From Deltaproteobacteria bacterium (GTDB taxonomy: Bacteria > Desulfobacterota > Binatia > UBA9968), in NCBI GenBank assembly GCA_016874755.1, contig VGTH01000025.1:1-64000 (forward strand): a stretch of DNA of 64,000 nucleotides. Reading direction: 5' to 3'. A program made the translations under genes and the position numbers. Of the stretch, positions 60,357-64,000 are shown piece after piece. How positions within the stretch are numbered: the stretch's first letter is position 1; each line of letters opens with the position of its first letter. Below the pieces are notes generated by a model. It was given only the letters and a program-made list of their open reading frames with translations. It was not told where the DNA came from and ran no database searches.

Positions 60357-61645
60357 TCATTGGCGACTTTGATCATCGTTTCCATCAATAGTTGGGTGCC
60401 GAGCGCGATATCTTCGGGCGCGCTCCATTCAAGCGGGTTGTGGCTGATGCCGCGCTGGCTTGGAATGAAGATCATGCCGGCCGGCGTGATCTTGGCCATC
60501 TGCATGGCGTCGTGGCCGGCGCCCGACGGCATGATCTCATAGACCAGCTCTTTGGCATCGCAGATCGCGCGCGTCAGGCGCAGCAAGCGTTTGTCGAGGG
60601 GCACCGGATCTTCCTCGCGGATGGTCAACGTTTCAACGCCGAGGTTTCGTTTGCGCCCGATCGCTTCGGCGCATTGCTTAACCAAGCGTGTCACGCGGGC
60701 CTTCGATTGCGCCGAAGTGCTGCGAATATCCACCTGTAACTCCGCGCGCCCTGGCACGGCGTTGATCACCCCGGGTTCCAACTTCATCGCGCCGACGGTG
60801 CCGACGACCCGGCCCTTGGCCATGGACGAATACTTGCGGCAGATTTTTTCCACCTGCTCGATGAACAAGGCGGCAGCCACCAGCGCGTCTTTGCGCATGT
60901 GCATCGGCGTCGTGCCGGAATGGTCGGCCTGGCCAGTGAAGATCACCCGGAAGCGGCTCGGTGCAGCTATAGCCGTAACCAAGCCGATGCGTTTGCCGAT
61001 GGCTTCGAGAATCGGTCCCTGTTCGATGTGCAGCTCGAGATAGGCTTTGAGACTCTTTGGATCGCGTTTTATCCCGTGGAGATTTTTTGCGCTGATGCCG
61101 AGACTCGATAACACGTCGGCAAGTTTTGTTCCCTGGGCGTCGACGGCATGCGCCAGGTCTTTCGGATGCACTTCGCCGGCGACCAAGCTGCTGCCGAGGG
61201 TCGAAAAGCCAAAGCGGCTCGACTCTTCGCCGACGAAGCAGACGACTTCGAGCGGCGAGCGGACCGGAATGTTGTTTTCGCTGATCGTGCGGATCGCTTC
61301 CAAGGCGCCGATGACGCCGACTGGGCCGTCGTACTTGCCGCCATGAATGACGGTATCTAAGTGTGAGCCGGCAACGACCGCGGGCGCTCTGGCGTCGTCC
61401 CCGTCGTAGCGGCCGAAGATATTACCAATGCCGTCGATGTGGATTTTTAAGCCCGCCTGGCGCATGAGATGAATCAGCACTTGGCGGCTGCGCAGCTCTT
61501 TGATCGAGAAAACCAAACGGGTGACGCCGCCGCGATTGCCGATGCCGATGCGGCCGATGGCATTCAAATCGCGCATCAAGCGGCGCTGGTTGATGGCGGG
61601 ATAAGATGGCGGCGAAGCTGTTTGTTTTTCTGCAACGCGTCGCAT
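60353..61645 (-). CDS. M20-family carbamoylase/allantoate amidohydrolase
   Basis: A protein of about 430 residues of the hydantoinase/carbamoylase family: metal sites in VAGSHLDTVIHGGKYDGPVG, VCFVGEESSRFGFSTLGSS (Glu-Glu) and a C-terminal SGAGHDAMQMAKI with His; the dimerisation domain is GQADHSGTTPMHMRKDALVA. Relatives cleave N-carbamoyl amino acids, beta-ureidopropionate or allantoate. With HyuAB at 28-32 kb it could complete a hydantoin-to-amino-acid route, though unlinked. The exact start is uncertain (ATG 61645 used). It is divergent from an amidohydrolase gene. Confidence 0.86.
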   Translation of the reverse strand: MRRVAEKQTASPPSYPAINQRRLMRDLNAIGRIGIGNRGGVTRLVFSIKELRSRQVLIHLMRQAGLKIHIDGIGNIFGRYDGDDARAPAVVAGSHLDTVIHGGKYDGPVGVIGALEAIRTISENNIPVRSPLEVVCFVGEESSRFGFSTLGSSLVAGEVHPKDLAHAVDAQGTKLADVLSSLGISAKNLHGIKRDPKSLKAYLELHIEQGPILEAIGKRIGLVTAIAAPSRFRVIFTGQADHSGTTPMHMRKDALVAAALFIEQVEKICRKYSSMAKGRVVGTVGAMKLEPGVINAVPGRAELQVDIRSTSAQSKARVTRLVKQCAEAIGRKRNLGVETLTIREEDPVPLDKRLLRLTRAICDAKELVYEIMPSGAGHDAMQMAKITPAGMIFIPSQRGISHNPLEWSAPEDIALGTQLLMETMIKVANE

Positions 61646-61687
61646 AAACAAAAGGTGAGTCTAGCAGTTTTAGAATGGAGAGAACAA

Positions 61688-62761
61688 ATGGCACTGCAAA
61701 TTATCGATGCCGACGGCCATATTAACGACCAGTCCTGCGGTCCGGAGATCGCCCAATACATGCCCAAGGGCAATCAGATGGCCGCTCTGTTCCCGGAATT
61801 CGACCATCACCATTTTCGCTACTTGAAACAGAACCGCCGCGCTACGGGTAATCCATCGCCCGAAGCTTGGACAGAATTTCTCGAAGAGACCGGCATCAGC
61901 TGGACGGTGCTTTACCCGACGGCGGGCCTCGCGGTGGGCCGCATCATGGCCCCCGACTGGGCGGTGGTCGCCTGTCGGGCGTACAATACCTGGCTCTATG
62001 AAAAATATTTGAGCAAGAACCCGCGCCTCAAAGGGGTCGCTTTGATACCGTTTCAGGACGTCGATGCAGCAGTGTTGGAACTGCGCCGCGCGGTGAAAGA
62101 GCTCGGCATGCTGGGCGGCATGCTGCCGTCGAATGGCGATGCGATCCAAGGCCACTTCGGCAACAAGGTTTATTGGCCGCTCTACGAAGAGGCCGAGAAG
62201 CTTGGCTGCGGTTTAGCCGTGCACGTCGGCGCGCTGCACCACATGGGCATGGATGCGTTTACGACTTACTATCCGGTGCACGCCCTCGGCCATCCGTTCA
62301 GCTTGATGATTCAATGCGGCGCCATGATCAGCCATGGCGTCTTTCAACGCTTCCCCAATTTACGCGTGGCGTTTCTCGAAGGCGGCGCTACCTGGGTGCC
62401 GTTCATGATGGACCGCTTGGATCGTTCGTACCACCCGGGCCATGTGCAGATGGACGTTAACGGTAACTTGATCGGCGGGCCGCAGCCGGGGCAAAAGGCC
62501 AGCGAGTATCTCAAGGAACTGATGCGCGCGGGGCGTATTTTTGTCGGCTTCGACTGCGACGACGACGGCTTGAACACCGCGGTGGCAAAAGGCGGGCGGC
62601 AGTCGTTTATGTTCGGCAGCGACTTCCCGCACGAAGTCTTCGATGCGGCGAAATGCCGCCATGAAATCGACGAGCTGCTCGGGCGTGATGATCTCTCCCA
62701 ACAAGACAAAGAAGCGGTGTTGGGTGACAACGCGCTGCGGTTCTATCGGCTGGGATTGTAG
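61688..62761 (+). CDS. amidohydrolase-2 family protein
   Basis: A 357-residue metal-dependent hydrolase: IIDADGHINDQS, LGCGLAVHVGALHHMGMDAF (about 175), RVAFLEGGATWVPFMMDRLD (about 228) and MFGSDFPHEVFDA (about 313). It is most like the gene at 50170 (DxDGHI and FxEGG). AGAGAGAA precedes ATG 61688. It converges with the TctA gene and diverges from the carbamoylase gene, so it may share a promoter region with the latter. Confidence 0.87.
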   Translation: MALQIIDADGHINDQSCGPEIAQYMPKGNQMAALFPEFDHHHFRYLKQNRRATGNPSPEAWTEFLEETGISWTVLYPTAGLAVGRIMAPDWAVVACRAYNTWLYEKYLSKNPRLKGVALIPFQDVDAAVLELRRAVKELGMLGGMLPSNGDAIQGHFGNKVYWPLYEEAEKLGCGLAVHVGALHHMGMDAFTTYYPVHALGHPFSLMIQCGAMISHGVFQRFPNLRVAFLEGGATWVPFMMDRLDRSYHPGHVQMDVNGNLIGGPQPGQKASEYLKELMRAGRIFVGFDCDDDGLNTAVAKGGRQSFMFGSDFPHEVFDAAKCRHEIDELLGRDDLSQQDKEAVLGDNALRFYRLGL

Positions 62762-62779
62762 ACCGCGTCGATTGGGCTG

Positions 62780-64000
62780 CTAATCCTTCAGCCCTTCCCG
62801 CGTTTTGCCAAACGCGGGGATCAGAACCGTACACATCGCCAACACCGAAAGCACGAGCAGCGTCGCGCTGATCGGCCGTTGGACAAACACCCACGGGTTG
62901 CCGCGCGACAGCAGCATGGCGCGGCGCAGGTATTCCTCCATCAGTGGACCGAGGATAAACGCCAGCAGCATCGGCGCCGGCTCGCAGCCGAGCTTCGAAA
63001 GCAGGTAGCCCAACACGCCGAAAAGCGCCATCAGATAAATATCGAAGGTGCTGTTGTTGAGGCTGAAAACGCCGATGCCGCAGAAGACCAAAATCGCCGG
63101 AAAGAGCAGCTGATAGGGAATGGTGATCATCTTCACCCACATGCCGATCAACGGCAGATTCAAAATCACCAAGAACAGATTGCCGACCCACATGGAGGCG
63201 ATGATGCCCCAGAAAAGCTTGGGCTGCTCGGTGAGCACCGACGGGCCCGGCTGGATGCCTTGAATAATCATCGCCCCAACCATCAGCGCCATGACGGGGT
63301 TGGATGGAATGCCCAACGTCAGCATCGGAATGAACGAAGTCTGCGCGCCGGCGTTGTTCGCCGACTCCGGCGCGGCAACGCCTTCGATGGCGCCCTTGCC
63401 AAACTGGGCGCTGTTCTTGGAAATTTTCTTTTCAATTGAGTAGGCGGCGAAGGAGCCCAAGATCGAGCCGCTGCCGGGCAAAATGCCCATGGCTGAGCCG
63501 ATCACCGTGCCGCGCAGGATCGGCGCGACGATGCGCTTCCAATCTTCTTTAGTCGGCATGAGGCTGGTGATCTTGGCGATCACCACCGACCGTTCCGATT
63601 CATTTTCCAAATTGCGGATGATCTCGCCCAGGCCGAACATGCCCATGGCGACGGTGACAAAGCCGATGCCGTCGGCCAGCTCGGGGATGCCGAAAGTGTA
63701 ACGCTGGGCGCCGGAAGTGACGTCGGTGCCGATCAAGCCGAGCAGCAAGCCCAAGACGACCATGCCGATGGCGTGCAGCAGCGAGCCCTGCGCCAGCACG
63801 ACCGAGGCAACGAGGCCGAGGACCATCAAAGAAAAATAATCTGCCGGGCCAAATTTGAGCGCGACTTCGGCAAGCGGCGGCGCGAAGAGCGCGAGCAGAA
63901 AAGTCGCCACCGTGCCGGCGAAGAAAGAACCAATGGCCGAGGTGGTGAGCGCCGGACCGGCGCGCCCCTGTTTGGCCATTTGATAACCATCGAGCGTGGT
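62780..64000 (-). CDS. tctA: TctA tripartite tricarboxylate transporter permease (partial)
   Basis: The last 406 residues of a TctA-type large permease; the family is about 500 residues, so roughly the first 100 lie beyond the right edge. Visible signatures are GTVIGSAMGILPGSGSILGS, AIEGVAAPESANNAGAQTSF and MLTLGIPSNPVMALMVGAMI, plus eight or more membrane helices. It is the membrane channel for TctC-captured carboxylates. It is the only TctA gene in the window against three TctC genes; TctB should lie to the right if the cluster is standard. Confidence 0.92.
   Translation of the reverse strand, partial: TTLDGYQMAKQGRAGPALTTSAIGSFFAGTVATFLLALFAPPLAEVALKFGPADYFSLMVLGLVASVVLAQGSLLHAIGMVVLGLLLGLIGTDVTSGAQRYTFGIPELADGIGFVTVAMGMFGLGEIIRNLENESERSVVIAKITSLMPTKEDWKRIVAPILRGTVIGSAMGILPGSGSILGSFAAYSIEKKISKNSAQFGKGAIEGVAAPESANNAGAQTSFIPMLTLGIPSNPVMALMVGAMIIQGIQPGPSVLTEQPKLFWGIIASMWVGNLFLVILNLPLIGMWVKMITIPYQLLFPAILVFCGIGVFSLNNSTFDIYLMALFGVLGYLLSKLGCEPAPMLLAFILGPLMEEYLRRAMLLSRGNPWVFVQRPISATLLVLSVLAMCTVLIPAFGKTREGLKD

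Noticed and set aside
62607-63191. Minus-strand frame across the tctA 3' end and amidohydrolase end
   Set aside because: Out of frame with TctA, whose transmembrane sequence is unambiguous; composition is that of a shadow.

Overview
The window reads as chromosomal DNA of an uncultured, GC-rich, soil- or sediment-type bacterium. No rRNA or tRNA gene was seen, so the lineage is inferred from gene content only. The gene mix is typical of deep-branching delta-proteobacteria-like genomes such as Binatota/Desulfobacterota_B, Tectomicrobia or Rokubacteria: many amidohydrolase_2 proteins, orphan TctC and NMT1-type binding proteins, molybdenum hydroxylases, HyuAB and Grd-like proteins, and many short dispersed intergenic repeats.

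Layout. 0-3 kb: a decaying stretch with fragments of NMT1-type binding proteins around a stand-alone NFACT-R protein, a class II aldolase and a deleted 2-hydroxyacid dehydrogenase. 3-12.6 kb: a catabolic run with an Asp-box propeller, a LigB-type dioxygenase, an orphan molybdenum hydroxylase large subunit, a split ThDP decarboxylase (ComDE-like) followed by a TctC protein, an AbgB-like M20 hydrolase and an AzlCD exporter. 12.7-17 kb: an MFS transporter, a cupin, a DUF4143-type AAA ATPase interrupted by one in-frame TAA, an AACGTT-rich palindromic site at its start, and an NMT1-type binding protein. 17-22 kb: an unrecognised cluster of exported and membrane proteins (helical repeat, VWA-like, polytopic, TPR). 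22-26.3 kb: housekeeping genes (VOC protein, trmI, mannose-1-phosphate guanylyltransferase, RluA-type synthase, cutA, Nudix). 26.4-33 kb: a probable operon SDR-SDR-HyuA-HyuB-TctC. 33-43.5 kb: SIMPL protein, M48 lipoprotein, MFS, LigJ-like and other amidohydrolases, YVTN propeller, a double-zinc ClpX-ZBD-like protein, a zinc ribbon, an iron-type binding protein with a DsbA-like thioredoxin, and argC. 43.6-47.5 kb: a complete FAD/Mo/2Fe-2S hydroxylase. 47.6-49.2 kb: a small envelope module (OmpA-like, BON-LysM, unknown). 49.3-64 kb: dienelactone hydrolases, amidohydrolases, a Grd-like reductase pair, a DTW-domain protein, TctC, Fpg/Nei, PyrR, a carbamoylase and a TctA permease running off the right edge.

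The most notable finding is at 52.5-55.4 kb. A GrdB-like gene has an in-frame TGA at codon 350; the same frame stays open for 79 more codons that match the family, and a 17-nt hairpin lies just after the TGA. It is best read as a selenoprotein. Its partner, a GrdE-like proprotein, appears to have Phe where the family has the Cys that becomes the pyruvoyl group, and the GrdB-like protein appears to lack the Cys residues that usually follow Sec. The pair may be a divergent, possibly uncharacterised selenoenzyme.

Biologically, the window suggests scavenging of small organic acids, aromatics and amides: tripartite (TctC/TctA) and ABC-type binding proteins capture them, and hydroxylases, dioxygenases, hydantoinase/carbamoylase, M20 and amidohydrolase enzymes open or hydrolyse them. 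At least five families of short dispersed repeats sit between genes, some of them forming start or stop regions of neighbouring genes.
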